A stretch of DNA of 64,000 bases, taken from assembly GCA_910585005.1 (NCBI GenBank), contig CAJUCN010000008.1, forward strand, positions 1 to 64,000, given 5' to 3'. Shown here piece by piece: positions 1-9,319 of this stretch (position 1 is its first letter; the number at the start of each line of letters is the position of its first letter). The notes under the pieces are model-generated. The model made no database searches, was not told where the DNA came from, and saw nothing but the letters and a program-made list of their open reading frames with translations. Both the position numbers and the translations under genes were made by a program. This stretch comes from an uncultured Lachnospiraceae bacterium. GTDB lineage: Bacteria > Bacillota > Clostridia > Lachnospirales > Lachnospiraceae.

Positions 1-482
1 AGAGCATCTATCTGCTTGAAAATCAGAATGTCCTTGACAATGTGCTGACGGGCGCATTTGCCGTGCAGAAAAACTCATCCGAACTTATCAAAAGGGTGAA
101 GGAACTGCTCGCAAAAGTCGGGCTTGATGAGAAAATGCAGAAGAAATATCCAAACCAGCTTTCCGGCGGTGAGGCACAGCGTGTCGGAATTGTGCGCGCG
201 GTGATCAACGAGCCGAAAATTCTTTTCGCGGACGAGCCTACCGGTTCGCTCGACTCTTCATCGGGCAGGGACGTTCTTGACATCTTCACCGGGGTACACG
301 AGAACGGTCAGAGCATCGTTATGGTAACGCACGATATTAAGACCGCACTGCGTGGAACACGGGTCATCTATCTGCGTGACGGCAAAGTTGTCGGCGAACA
401 CAGAATGGCGAAATACGGCGGGGATGACTTGAAAGAGCGCCGTGAAAAGCTGACAGTATTCCTTGATGAAATGGGTTGGTGA
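1..482 (+). CDS. ABC transporter ATPase, MacB/LolD type (5' partial)
   Basis: This is the C-terminal part of a nucleotide-binding subunit that powers a lipoprotein/antimicrobial-peptide type (MacB/LolD-like) ABC transporter on the inner face of the membrane. The frame is already open at base 3, so the true start lies outside the window. Visible motifs are the Q-loop neighbourhood (LLENQNVLDNV), the signature LSGGEAQR, Walker B ILFADEPTG with the catalytic Glu, the D-loop SLDS and the H-loop MVTHD. It ends 3 bases before the permease at 486, so the two form one operon. The Walker A motif is off the window. The family is certain; the substrate is unknown, with peptide or lipid export likely from the partner type. 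Confidence 0.9.
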   Translation, partial: SIYLLENQNVLDNVLTGAFAVQKNSSELIKRVKELLAKVGLDEKMQKKYPNQLSGGEAQRVGIVRAVINEPKILFADEPTGSLDSSSGRDVLDIFTGVHENGQSIVMVTHDIKTALRGTRVIYLRDGKVVGEHRMAKYGGDDLKERREKLTVFLDEMGW

Positions 483-485
483 CTT

Positions 486-2990
486 ATGAAGATATTTAGA
501 TTATCATTATTCAATTTGAAGAAAAACATGCGTGAGGCGGCTGCAATTGTCTTTCTCACCTTTGTTACAGCATTTCTCATGGCGACCTTTGCTGTCAGCA
601 TTACACAGATCGGCAGCGCATTTGACCGCTGCTTTGAGGAAACAGGCTCTGCTGATTTTATATTGTTATTTGAAGATGACAAATATCGCGATATCTATCG
701 TGATATTCTGGAAGAGGAATACAATGTGACCGATATCCGGGAAAGCAGTGTACTTGTCGGCATGGGTGCGTCAATAATATCAAAGAAGGGTGAAAGTACC
801 GCCAACAACATAATTTTTGCGGATGAAAGTACAGAGCGGAAGATAGAGAATTTTAAGAAACTGAATGCTCTCCCCGATGACGAGATCGAAAAACTGTCCC
901 ATCCTATATGGCTGCCCCAGTATTTTGAGATCACAGCCGGCTATGCCCCGGGGGATACGTTTACGCTTGTCTTCGGCGGCAGAGATTACCCTTTTACCAT
1001 AGCCGGTTTTTACAGCACGGGTTTGTATAATTCTTCCAGGCATATGTTAAAATGTGTAATTACAGATGATGATATGGTGCTGCTGTCCGCTGTCTATGAG
1101 GAATACCGCTTGATAGCATTTGACACGGAAATGGAATTCTCCTATGAGGAATACTATGAAAAATGCTCCGCAAGGTCAAATGAAAGTGTTGCAAGTATCG
1201 TAATATTATTTGATAAAGATACGGAGAAATGGTCAGAAACCAATTTTCTTAATGTGTTTCTGTATATGAGCGTATTTCTTTCCGTTGTCACCCTGATATG
1301 TGCAGTCTTCCTTATCCTCCACAAGATCTCAAAGGATATAGAGGAACAGATGGTGCAGATAGGAGTGCTGGAAGCATTGGGGTATACGAGCCGTGAGCTT
1401 TCTTGCTCCTACATCTGCGAATATATCCTTACAGGGGGCATCGGCGCGATCATCGGCGGCATAACAGCGGCGGCTTTTTCCCCGGTCATGGATACGCTCA
1501 CAAGGGGTATGATTAACCGTGACGTGCATACGGATGTGGATATTCTCTGCATTCTTATCGTGGTAATATCAATCATAGCGCTTGTCACTTTTTTTGCGCT
1601 GTCAAGGGCGGCAAGAGTGAAAAAGTTCCCTCCTGTCGTGGCATTTCGCAAGGGCATAAAGTCTCATCATTTCGGGAAAAATATACTTCCTCTTGAAAAA
1701 ATGAGACACAGCATAAATCTCCGTCTCGCCTTCAAAGGCATATTTAGCGATCTCCGCTCCAATATAGGTTCGGGTATCTGTATGATCGCTGCAGGAGTTG
1801 CCGTAATGTTCAGTGTGTACACCTTTGACTTTTTCAGGGGCGGCTATAACGGGCTTCTGGGGGTTATGGGAATGGAGATTCCCGACATAAATATAACCAT
1901 GATGAGCGGAGTGAACGGGGAAACATTCTGCGATGAGATAGGTAAGTTCCCCGAAGTGGAAAAGGTTCTTTTGACCCATGCAATGCTTAATAAGGTGGAG
2001 ATCAAGGGCAGCAATCAGAATTCAACTGTGATTTCCTACTCCGATTTTTCTCTCACAGATAATATCCACCCTAAAACGGGACGTTTTCCCGAATACGACA
2101 ACGAGATCATGATATCCGCAAAGAGAGAGGAGACCGAAAACCGGCACATAGGAGACAACATTATCCTTAAGGGCGATGTTTGTGAAAAAAGCTATATCAT
2201 AACAGGCATTGTTTCCGCCATGAACAACGACAGCATGAGCGTCTACATGACAGAGGACGGTTACCGGCGCATTCGTCCAAGCGACCGTCCGAACACAGTG
2301 GAGATAACCCTCAAAAACGAGGAAGACCGCTCTGCCTTTATGAATAAGCTCACCGCGCTGTACGGTGCAAGTGCAAAGGACACGGCGTATGAACAGTCTG
2401 CACAAGGAAGTCTTGAGGAGCGTATCAGAGCGAAAGCGGACGAGAAAATGGCGGTGCTTATTTCTCAATACGGTGTTACTGATGTTGACTATGCCATCAG
2501 AATAGGCGATACGATCATCAGCGGAAACAGCAGTCGTTTCGTGATAAAGGACATATCCTCCATGAAGGATCTTGCAAAATCCCAGATGGAATCCATAGCC
2601 GCGGTCACAAAGACATTTTCGTTCTGGGCTGTGATATTCATCGCCGTTGTGGTAGCGGTAATATTGGGCATTATAGCCGCATCTGCCGTAAAAAGACAAC
2701 GCAGAGAATTAGGTATCATGAAAAGTATGGGTTATACGTCAAGGGATCTTATGATACAGCTTACTCTGCGTATTCTTCCTGTAACGATCATTTCCTCCTG
2801 CATTGCTGCGGTGTTGTCGGTACGGGTACAGCGTGCATTTTGGATGGCAGCGTTCGGTGTACAGATTCCCGAAAGCCTGCCGCTGATGATTGGCACGGCG
2901 ACAGCGCTTGTGTTATATTGCCTGATCGTTACCTACGTCAGTGCGGGCGGTATCAGAAAAATATCCGTGACCGAGCTTATGACGGAATGA
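486..2990 (+). CDS. FtsX-family ABC transporter permease
   Basis: This 834-residue membrane subunit partners the ATPase just upstream. It has an N-terminal membrane helix (about residues 15-40), a large extracytoplasmic region, three helices around 250-375 forming a first FtsX core, a second soluble segment, and a final three-helix FtsX core near 700-830 that ends in ITELMTE-like residues typical of these permeases. Conserved cytoplasmic elbow sequences (EQMVQIGVLEALGYTSREL and RRELGIMKSMGYTSRDL) appear twice, as expected for this duplicated architecture. The length is normal and no break is visible. It starts at the ATG at 486, three bases after the ATPase stop. Such pairs often export or sense antimicrobial peptides, but the substrate cannot be told here. 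Confidence 0.9.
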   Translation: MKIFRLSLFNLKKNMREAAAIVFLTFVTAFLMATFAVSITQIGSAFDRCFEETGSADFILLFEDDKYRDIYRDILEEEYNVTDIRESSVLVGMGASIISKKGESTANNIIFADESTERKIENFKKLNALPDDEIEKLSHPIWLPQYFEITAGYAPGDTFTLVFGGRDYPFTIAGFYSTGLYNSSRHMLKCVITDDDMVLLSAVYEEYRLIAFDTEMEFSYEEYYEKCSARSNESVASIVILFDKDTEKWSETNFLNVFLYMSVFLSVVTLICAVFLILHKISKDIEEQMVQIGVLEALGYTSRELSCSYICEYILTGGIGAIIGGITAAAFSPVMDTLTRGMINRDVHTDVDILCILIVVISIIALVTFFALSRAARVKKFPPVVAFRKGIKSHHFGKNILPLEKMRHSINLRLAFKGIFSDLRSNIGSGICMIAAGVAVMFSVYTFDFFRGGYNGLLGVMGMEIPDINITMMSGVNGETFCDEIGKFPEVEKVLLTHAMLNKVEIKGSNQNSTVISYSDFSLTDNIHPKTGRFPEYDNEIMISAKREETENRHIGDNIILKGDVCEKSYIITGIVSAMNNDSMSVYMTEDGYRRIRPSDRPNTVEITLKNEEDRSAFMNKLTALYGASAKDTAYEQSAQGSLEERIRAKADEKMAVLISQYGVTDVDYAIRIGDTIISGNSSRFVIKDISSMKDLAKSQMESIAAVTKTFSFWAVIFIAVVVAVILGIIAASAVKRQRRELGIMKSMGYTSRDLMIQLTLRILPVTIISSCIAAVLSVRVQRAFWMAAFGVQIPESLPLMIGTATALVLYCLIVTYVSAGGIRKISVTELMTE

Positions 2991-3031
2991 GACTGGAGTT
3001 GAATAAGATTGCAAATTAAAATTTTCAATCG

Positions 3032-3089
3032 CGAGTTTGTGCCGGAGCCACAAACTCGGAATCGCAGAGCAAAATTTGAGATTTTGCTC
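3032..3089. repeat. Tandem hairpin element between permease and hydrolase
   Basis: Two adjacent perfect inverted repeats lie here. The first has 10-base arms (CGAGTTTGTG at 3032-3041 and its complement at 3049-3058) around a 7-base loop. The second has 9-base arms (GAGCAAAAT at 3067-3075 and its complement at 3081-3089) around a 5-base loop. Neither is followed by a T-run, so they do not look like a simple terminator. They may be mRNA-processing or folding elements, or a small interspersed palindromic repeat. Only one copy is visible in this window. Confidence 0.75.
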
Positions 3090-3129
3090 GTGTGTCGTCG
3101 CGAAAAGATGCTCCGACATGGAGGAAATG

Positions 3130-5130
3130 ATGAAGAAAAAGATGATTGCGGCAATATCAGCCTTGTGTATGGCGGGAACCGTATACACATCTGTTGGAAA
3201 TGCGGTGAATGCTGCACCTGTACAGTCGGAACATTCAGCCGAAACAACCGTTTCGCAGGATAGGATATATTGTATTGCGTCTGTAAGCAAAATGTATTCT
3301 TCCCTGGCGATTATGCAGCTTGTTGACGAGGGAAAGGTCGAACTTGACGCCCCTGTCACAAAGTATCTCCCTGATTTCAAGATGAATGATGAGCGGTACA
3401 AGGACATCACCGTGCGTATGCTTATGAATCATACATCGGGCATACCTATGGGGCTGAGTATAAACCATTCTCTTTATGAAGATGTTGACAGCTTCGTGCA
3501 TGACAATATATTTGATGTAGTGTCAGGGCTGCGTTTGAGAGCCGAACCCGGGGAATATGCCTGTTATGATAACATGGGCTTTAGTCTTATGGAGCATATC
3601 GTAGAAAATGTCAGTGGTATGAGCTATACGGATTATGTAAGAAATAATATCGCCTCAAAGATAGGTGCAGATCATACGGGAACGGCCCAGAGCCTGTATG
3701 CGGGCGATTTGGGAAATACACGGGTATCTCTCTATCGCGGTTCGATGCCGGTCAAGTACCCTTATGTAATGGTAGCAGGCTCAGGCGGCATCTATGCCAC
3801 CGCTTCTGACGTGGCAGATTTCGGCAGTGCTTTCTTTACGGGAAATGATATTCTTCTTTCGGAGGCTGCTAAAACACAGATGTCCACCCGCTGGAACGAT
3901 GACACAAAATATGAGAGTTGCGGTCTGGGCTGGGACTTTGTAGAACAAGTCAAGTACGAAAAGGAGAACATAAAGGTTATGGGCAAGGGCGGAGATGTGT
4001 CGAATATGCACTCGTGCCTCCTGGTCGCCCCCGATGAACAGATCAGCGCTGCGGTGCTGACTGCCGGAAATGACAGCAGCAGTCAATATGCAGGACTTAT
4101 GGCGTTTGCCCTGATGGACGTGGCGCTTGAAGAACGGGGAAAGGCGGTAAGCGATCTGACTCCGACCGAGCCGGAAATAACGGATATCATACCCGATCAC
4201 TATAAAAAATATGAGGGTTTATACTGCATCGGCGGATTATACAGCAACGGAATATGTAGGATCACATTTGATGGTACCGCTATGTACAAGGAGGACTTGG
4301 GCACTGATAATTCATCGCCCGAAATATACAGATTTACCGGGGACGGAGGCTTTGTCAAGGTAAATGACAGCGGTAAGATGACTTCAGACAGGGAAATCGT
4401 TTATTTTGAGGAAAAGGATGGCGGAATATACATCAGAACGGATAAGTTCACCGTATACCCGGGGCTTGGAATATATCAGGGACTTGTTGGAAATGCGGCA
4501 GGTATATACACAGGAGAAAAAATGGAAGAAAATCCCATCCCCCGCAGTGTACAGCAAAGCTGGGACGAGCTTTCGCAGACAGTATTTGTCACATATAACG
4601 AAAAATGGAACTCCCTGCAATATGAAACTCCGTTTTACCGGGTCGTGACAGATAAGGCATTTCCCGGCTATATTCTGGTAAAAAACAGCGCAGGGGCAAG
4701 AGTGGAAAAGTTGACCGATGAAGATCATGCCCTTTTCTTTACCTCCATACCGAGCAGTGCAAACAGAGATTTGTTTGACATAGAGATCACCCGGCAAACC
4801 TATGCGGATGGAACATCGGCAGCCTCCTTTGATCTGAGTGACGGGACGCGTTGCCGCAGTGTGGACAGCCTCCCGGTGTTTACCGTTGACATCACCGAAA
4901 TATCCCTTCACAGCGGTGAAGCCGTATGGTATCGTATTGGGAAAGATATGGGAGGAAAGAATATTGTTGTCGAACGTCCTGACAACTCTGCTGTATTCGT
5001 CTACAACAAGTTCCGTGAGGTGTTATATAGCACCCACATCAAGGATGCAATCAACGCCATCGACCTTCCTCCGGACGGCTATATCGCTTTTATAGGTGAA
5101 AGCGGCGACAGTGTGAAAGTATTCAAGTAA
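3130..5130 (+). CDS. Secreted serine hydrolase, class C beta-lactamase-like, N-terminal deletion
   Basis: This is an exported penicillin-binding-protein-like serine hydrolase. The ATG at 3130 is chosen because GGAGG sits 5 bases upstream and it begins a clean signal peptide (MKKKMIAA...ending near NAVNAAP, about 29 residues). The catalytic SxxK is present as SVSK (Ser51-Lys54) followed by the family-typical helix and LDAPVTKYLPDF. A YxN motif (CYDNMGF) and a KGGDVSN segment replacing the usual HGG/KTG follow. The C-terminal half (from about residue 370) is beta-rich and lipocalin-like. In this family about 50-60 residues normally separate the signal peptide from SxxK. Here only about 20 do, so the first strands appear deleted. 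Function may be lost. Confidence 0.75.
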   Translation: MKKKMIAAISALCMAGTVYTSVGNAVNAAPVQSEHSAETTVSQDRIYCIASVSKMYSSLAIMQLVDEGKVELDAPVTKYLPDFKMNDERYKDITVRMLMNHTSGIPMGLSINHSLYEDVDSFVHDNIFDVVSGLRLRAEPGEYACYDNMGFSLMEHIVENVSGMSYTDYVRNNIASKIGADHTGTAQSLYAGDLGNTRVSLYRGSMPVKYPYVMVAGSGGIYATASDVADFGSAFFTGNDILLSEAAKTQMSTRWNDDTKYESCGLGWDFVEQVKYEKENIKVMGKGGDVSNMHSCLLVAPDEQISAAVLTAGNDSSSQYAGLMAFALMDVALEERGKAVSDLTPTEPEITDIIPDHYKKYEGLYCIGGLYSNGICRITFDGTAMYKEDLGTDNSSPEIYRFTGDGGFVKVNDSGKMTSDREIVYFEEKDGGIYIRTDKFTVYPGLGIYQGLVGNAAGIYTGEKMEENPIPRSVQQSWDELSQTVFVTYNEKWNSLQYETPFYRVVTDKAFPGYILVKNSAGARVEKLTDEDHALFFTSIPSSANRDLFDIEITRQTYADGTSAASFDLSDGTRCRSVDSLPVFTVDITEISLHSGEAVWYRIGKDMGGKNIVVERPDNSAVFVYNKFREVLYSTHIKDAINAIDLPPDGYIAFIGESGDSVKVFK

Positions 5131-5832
5131 CGCTGTCAAAGTTGGTAATGGCAATGTTAAGATTGGTTCGTATGTGTTTACTTAATGCGCCAATAAGTTA
5201 ACTATAACCGTTGCTGGGGAGCGCTATACAGCAGATTCTATAAAACTGGTATTTAATCAGCACAAACAAAAGCACTATGATCCGGTTTATGACAAGAAAG
5301 ATGCTAAAGTTCCAGAGTGGGTTGAACGGTTAATGGAACATCATTATTAATCGCAAAATTAACACAAATTTCTGGTTTGTAGGTTAGAGTGGTGGAGAAC
5401 AACGAACTGATATTTCCTGCAATAATAAGTACAGAAAGTACCACAAAAACGTTATTCAAATACCGTGAGGGCGGACGTACCGTAGGTTCTTGCCGGTGGC
5501 TAAAATCATGGAGTAATCTTGTGATTAGAGCCAAATAAGTAAAATAAGTACCGCAATTCTTTGGGAAATTAAAGGGTTGCGGTTTCTTAATGATTGAAAA
5601 CAATAGCGAACAAAAGGAAAAGTCAATTGCCGAAATTTTGTTCAAAATGGCTTGTGATTTCCGTTAAAGTTGACAGACAACAAATACATATTAGACATCT
5701 TACAGATAAGGTTTGGAGCAGAGTAGTACCAGACTGATTGTAAAAAACGCCTGATTTAAAGTTTTTGGAGGATCGTTTTGACAGACGTGTCTTTGAAATG
5801 AGTCGATAGAAAGGGAGGATTGATTCACAGAT
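5131..5832. other. Gene-poor stretch with coding remnants
   Basis: About 700 bases lack an intact gene. A 54-codon open stretch at 5186-5350 (+) reads ...TVAGERYTADSIKLVF... and ends WVERLMEHHY; it has no start codon or ribosome site and looks like the C-terminal tail of a lost gene. A 25-codon frame at 5590-5667 (MIENNSEQKEK...) is too short to judge. A hairpin at 5550-5583 is listed separately. No terminal repeats, integrase or transposase were recognised. The loss of coding signal marks the left edge of the AT-rich accessory island. Confidence 0.55.
5550..5588 (+). terminator. Terminator-like hairpin
   Basis: A 13-base stem (5550-5562 with 5571-5583, including two G-T pairs) encloses an 8-base loop and is followed by TTTCTT. 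It resembles an intrinsic terminator, but the T-run is interrupted. No intact gene precedes it, so it may be a relic of a lost gene. Confidence 0.45.
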
Positions 5833-6165
5833 ATGGAAAAGAAAGTTATGGTATGGTTGTGTGCTGAAATCGTGGCAAAAACGGACTTTTAGGAAACGGA
5901 TAAGGAAGTGCAAAACCTGATAGACTGGATATGTTTGTCGGAGCAGATAAAGAAAAACAATAATACAATCCGTAATGTGACCGGGGAATATAAGAAGATA
6001 GAGCTGGATTGCTGGGAGGGAGTGCGGGCGCAGTTGAAGCGTATGAAAGAGCTGTGTAAAGAACGGGATAGTTTGTATGAGAAACAGAATGACTTGAAAG
6101 AGCGAAAGTGGTATAATCAAAAAGACAAACCTGAATTTATGGAGGGTCTCATATGGAACATATAA
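5833..6165 (+). pseudogene. Small coiled-coil protein with in-frame stop (unknown family)
   Basis: A single reading frame runs from the ATG at 5833 to 6165 but is interrupted by TAG at 5890-5892. The part after the stop (from the GTG at 5908, 85 residues: MQNLIDWICLSEQ...) is rich in Glu/Lys/Arg with a coiled-coil look, and could be translated on its own from GTG behind an AAGGA sequence. Continuity of the frame on both sides (…AKTDF, stop, ETDKEVQNL…) suggests a nonsense mutation in a protein of about 110 residues. It overlaps the next gene by 13 bases. No family was recognised; a mobilisation-type accessory protein is possible. Confidence 0.5.
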
Positions 6166-6749
6166 TAGTTAGGCAGGAAGAGGAAAAGGATTACCGGAAA
6201 GTAGAAGAAATAACAAGAGCAGCATTTAATTATCCCGAGAGAATACAGCGTGGTAAAATTGGCTGTCCTTATGAACATTGGATGGTTCATGAGTTAAGAC
6301 AACGTGATGGAATTATTGAATTGAGTTTAGTTGCTCAACAAAAAAACGGAACGATAGTTGGACATATTATTTGCAGTAAAGCAGTTGTTAAAAAGGAAAG
6401 TTATACGCTTCCTGTCCTTAATTTTGGCCCTTTGAGTGTGCTCCCTGAATATCAGCGTCAAGGCATTGGTCAAGCCCTTATCCGTACAATGATAGAGAAA
6501 GCCCAAAAGCTTGGTTTCGGTGCTATTCTATTTTTTGGAAGGCCGGAATATTATCCACAGTTTGGCTTTAAAGAGGCAGTCGTTTATGGCATATCTGATG
6601 CTGAAGGCTATAATTACCCTGCTTTTATGGCCATGGAATTAAAAGAAGGATATTTAAAGAATGTTTGTGGTGGAAAGTTTTTTGAGTCAGATATATATAA
6701 TGACATGCTTAACCGTGAAACTGTAATGAAGTTTGATGAAAATTTTTGA
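6153..6749 (+). CDS. GNAT family N-acetyltransferase
   Basis: This is a cytoplasmic acetyltransferase of the GNAT fold (198 residues) that would move acetyl from acetyl-CoA to a small molecule or protein amine. The acetyl-CoA pyrophosphate loop is seen as LPEYQRQGIGQAL after the strand NFGPLSV, and the late motif YYPQFGFKEA is typical. It starts at an ATG with GGAGGG about 10 bases upstream and overlaps the end of the broken small gene before it. Its substrate is unknown. Such stand-alone GNATs are common in accessory islands. No break is visible. Confidence 0.85.
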   Translation: MEHIIVRQEEEKDYRKVEEITRAAFNYPERIQRGKIGCPYEHWMVHELRQRDGIIELSLVAQQKNGTIVGHIICSKAVVKKESYTLPVLNFGPLSVLPEYQRQGIGQALIRTMIEKAQKLGFGAILFFGRPEYYPQFGFKEAVVYGISDAEGYNYPAFMAMELKEGYLKNVCGGKFFESDIYNDMLNRETVMKFDENF

Positions 6750-6873
6750 TAAACCACAAAATTCTTGTTTACATGTGAATAGAGTGTTTATATTGAAGAG
6801 AACTAAGGTCTTTTAGGGAGCAGCTATAAAAATTTATGGCAGTCATGTATCATTATGAAATGAGGTAAAAATA

Positions 6874-7770
6874 TTGGCGGAGATAAAATTATTCTCTTTA
6901 AATGAAGGAGTAAAGGAATGTACATCATCTGAGGTGGTTTTGGAAAAAGAACTTCAGACGTTGATAGAGCAGAATATGGAAATATTCTTTGGAGTGCGGT
7001 TTTTAAAAAGTGAGTATGCTGTTACAAATGGGCGTATGGATAGTATTGGAATTGATGAAAATAACAGTCCTGTTATATTTGAATATAAGCGTAGTCAGAA
7101 TGAAAACGTAATTAATCAGGGATTGTTTTATCTTGATTGGCTGTTAGACCATAAGGCGGACTTTAAATTATTGGTTATTGATAAATTGGGAATGGAAGCG
7201 GCTGACAATATAGATTGGTCTGTTCCATGTGTTATTTGTATTGCACATGATTTCACAAAATATGATATGCACGCGGTCAATCAGATGCAGAGGAATATTA
7301 AATTGGTAAGTTATCGTAGGTATGATAACGGTATGCTCCTTCTTGAACATTTAAATACACCGATCACAAAGCCGATTATAGAAAATGTGGGAGATGAAAA
7401 TGGTATAAAAAATAGTACGCCCAAAACCCACTTGGAAAAGTTAGCGACGATTTCTGAAAATATGAAAAATCTTTATCATTCTATATGTGACTTTATTGAA
7501 TCTTTAGGGGATGATATTGTATCGAATCAATTGAAATTATATTTGGCATATAAGAAAGTTCAAAACATGGTATGTATCGAAATATACAACAGACAGATTA
7601 TACTGTTTTTGAAGCTTAATCCGGAAACTGTCGAATTAGAAAACGGATTTACGAGAGACATGCGTAGCATTGGGCATTATGGCACAGGGGACTTGCAGAT
7701 AACGATTAAAAATGCCGCGGATTTTGAAAAGGCAAAGCCTTTATTACAGAGAGCTTATAATGAGATATAA
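6874..7770 (+). CDS. DUF5655-type protein with PD-(D/E)xK-like N-terminal domain
   Basis: This 298-residue protein begins at TTG with GAGGT upstream. The N-terminal half resembles the DUF91/NucS-like nuclease fold found in front of DUF5655 domains: GRMDSIGID followed by VIFEYKRS gives the D...ExK catalytic pattern. The C-terminal half (about 190-298, ...GHYGTGDLQI...AKPLLQRAY) matches the DUF5655 domain. Its real role is unknown; members are often annotated only as predicted transport or DNA-interacting proteins. It lies directly upstream of a methylase-endonuclease pair on the same strand, so an accessory role in DNA metabolism or defence is a reasonable inference, not shown. Confidence 0.7.
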   Translation: MAEIKLFSLNEGVKECTSSEVVLEKELQTLIEQNMEIFFGVRFLKSEYAVTNGRMDSIGIDENNSPVIFEYKRSQNENVINQGLFYLDWLLDHKADFKLLVIDKLGMEAADNIDWSVPCVICIAHDFTKYDMHAVNQMQRNIKLVSYRRYDNGMLLLEHLNTPITKPIIENVGDENGIKNSTPKTHLEKLATISENMKNLYHSICDFIESLGDDIVSNQLKLYLAYKKVQNMVCIEIYNRQIILFLKLNPETVELENGFTRDMRSIGHYGTGDLQITIKNAADFEKAKPLLQRAYNEI

Positions 7771-7831
7771 GGGTTAGATATAGCAGAACCAACCTATGAA
7801 GGGATATATTGCATGAAAGCAGAGGAAGAAG

Positions 7832-9319
7832 ATGCTAGATTGTATTATTGAATGTACAAATAGATATATTGACAATATGCCTAAAAAAGAGCGTAAAAAA
7901 TACGGTCAGTTTTTTACAAGTAAAGAAACGGCACGTTTTATGGCGGAGTTATATACTATCCCTGAAAATTTGTCAAAGGTTCGTATTTTAGATGCAGGAG
8001 CAGGGTCAGGGATATTATCTTGTGCGCTCTTAGAACGATTGGAATATTTTGATTCTGTTCAGTCGATAGAATTAACCTGTTATGAGAATGATGATAATAT
8101 TTTGGGATTGTTAAAGGAGAATTTGCATTCTTGTCAGGCAAATTCAAAAAAAGATATTCAAATTAATATTGTTACAGATAATTATATTATAAGCCAGTAT
8201 TTAGACTTTAATCATATGCTGGGTGGCAATCCCGAACCTAAGAAGTATGATTTTGTAATTGGAAATCCTCCATATATGAAGATACCTAAAGATGCGCCGG
8301 AAGCAACGGCTATGCCGGAAGTTTGTTACGGCGCCCCCAATTTATATTTCATTTTTGCCGCAATGGGGTTATTCAATCTTGATGATGACGGCGAAATGGT
8401 GTATATTATCCCTCGTTCATGGACTTCCGGGGCATATTTTAAGCGGTTTAGACAGTATTTTCTAACAGAAGGGAAATTAGAACATATTCATTTATTTGTA
8501 AGCAGGAATAAGGTGTTTGATAAAGAAGATGTCTTGCAGGAAACAATCATAATAAAAGTAAAAAAGACAAATCAAACGCCAGAAGATGTTACAATCACTT
8601 CTTCACAGTCAAATAATGATTTTGATAATCTGGCTTCGCTAACTGTGCCGTATAGCCTTGTGGTTTCGGGAGATGATTACTACGTTTATTTAGTAACAGA
8701 TGAAAAAGAAGTTTCTGTGTTAGAACGACTACATAGATTTGATAAAACTTTGCCTGATATTGGGCTGAAAATGAAAACGGGCTTGACAGTTGACTTTCGC
8801 AATCGCGAGATACTTCGTGATGATGCGGAGGAAGGTGCAATTCCACTTTTTTATTCGCAACATATCAAGCAGGGCGAAGTGCAGTTTCCTATTCAGAAAG
8901 AACACGAGTATATGGTGACAGATCAAAGGGGGTTGATGCAGGACAATCGAAATTATTTGTTTGTCAAACGATTTACTGCAAAAGAAGAAAGACGCAGACT
9001 GCAGTGTGGGGTATATTTATCAAATAAATATCCGCAGTATACGAAAATCAGTACACAAAATAAGATAAATTTTGTAGATGGATTGATAACGGAAATGTCA
9101 GAGTGCCTTGTGCACGGATTATATGTAATTTTTAACTCTACTCTTTATGATGAATATTATAGGATTCTGAATGGTTCAACGCAGGTAAATTCGACAGAAA
9201 TTAATGCAATGCCTGTGCCTGATTTAGAAAGCTTACAGGAAATGGGTAGAAAACTGATGAAAAGCAAGGATATGTCAGAAAATAACTGTAATATGATATT
9301 GGAGGGATACTGTGGGTAA
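7832..9319 (+). CDS. N6-adenine DNA methyltransferase, M.BsuBI/M.PstI type
   Basis: This is the modification enzyme of a type II restriction system (495 residues, a normal length for the BsuBI/PstI group). It transfers methyl from S-adenosylmethionine to adenine in DNA. The SAM-binding motif is ILDAGAGSGILS and the catalytic motif IV is NPPY (in VIGNPPYMKI), with KKYGQFFTS at the N terminus as in this group. Relatives recognise CTGCAG; the same target is inferred. The gene overlaps the endonuclease gene by 8 bases, implying one transcript and translational coupling. The frame is intact, so the methylase may still be active although its partner is broken. Confidence 0.88.
   Translation: MLDCIIECTNRYIDNMPKKERKKYGQFFTSKETARFMAELYTIPENLSKVRILDAGAGSGILSCALLERLEYFDSVQSIELTCYENDDNILGLLKENLHSCQANSKKDIQINIVTDNYIISQYLDFNHMLGGNPEPKKYDFVIGNPPYMKIPKDAPEATAMPEVCYGAPNLYFIFAAMGLFNLDDDGEMVYIIPRSWTSGAYFKRFRQYFLTEGKLEHIHLFVSRNKVFDKEDVLQETIIIKVKKTNQTPEDVTITSSQSNNDFDNLASLTVPYSLVVSGDDYYVYLVTDEKEVSVLERLHRFDKTLPDIGLKMKTGLTVDFRNREILRDDAEEGAIPLFYSQHIKQGEVQFPIQKEHEYMVTDQRGLMQDNRNYLFVKRFTAKEERRRLQCGVYLSNKYPQYTKISTQNKINFVDGLITEMSECLVHGLYVIFNSTLYDEYYRILNGSTQVNSTEINAMPVPDLESLQEMGRKLMKSKDMSENNCNMILEGYCG

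Noticed and set aside
2022..2699. 225-codon open frame on the minus strand inside the FtsX permease gene
   Set aside because: It is wholly antisense to an intact permease and contains no recognisable motif or ribosome site; it arises from codon bias of the real gene.
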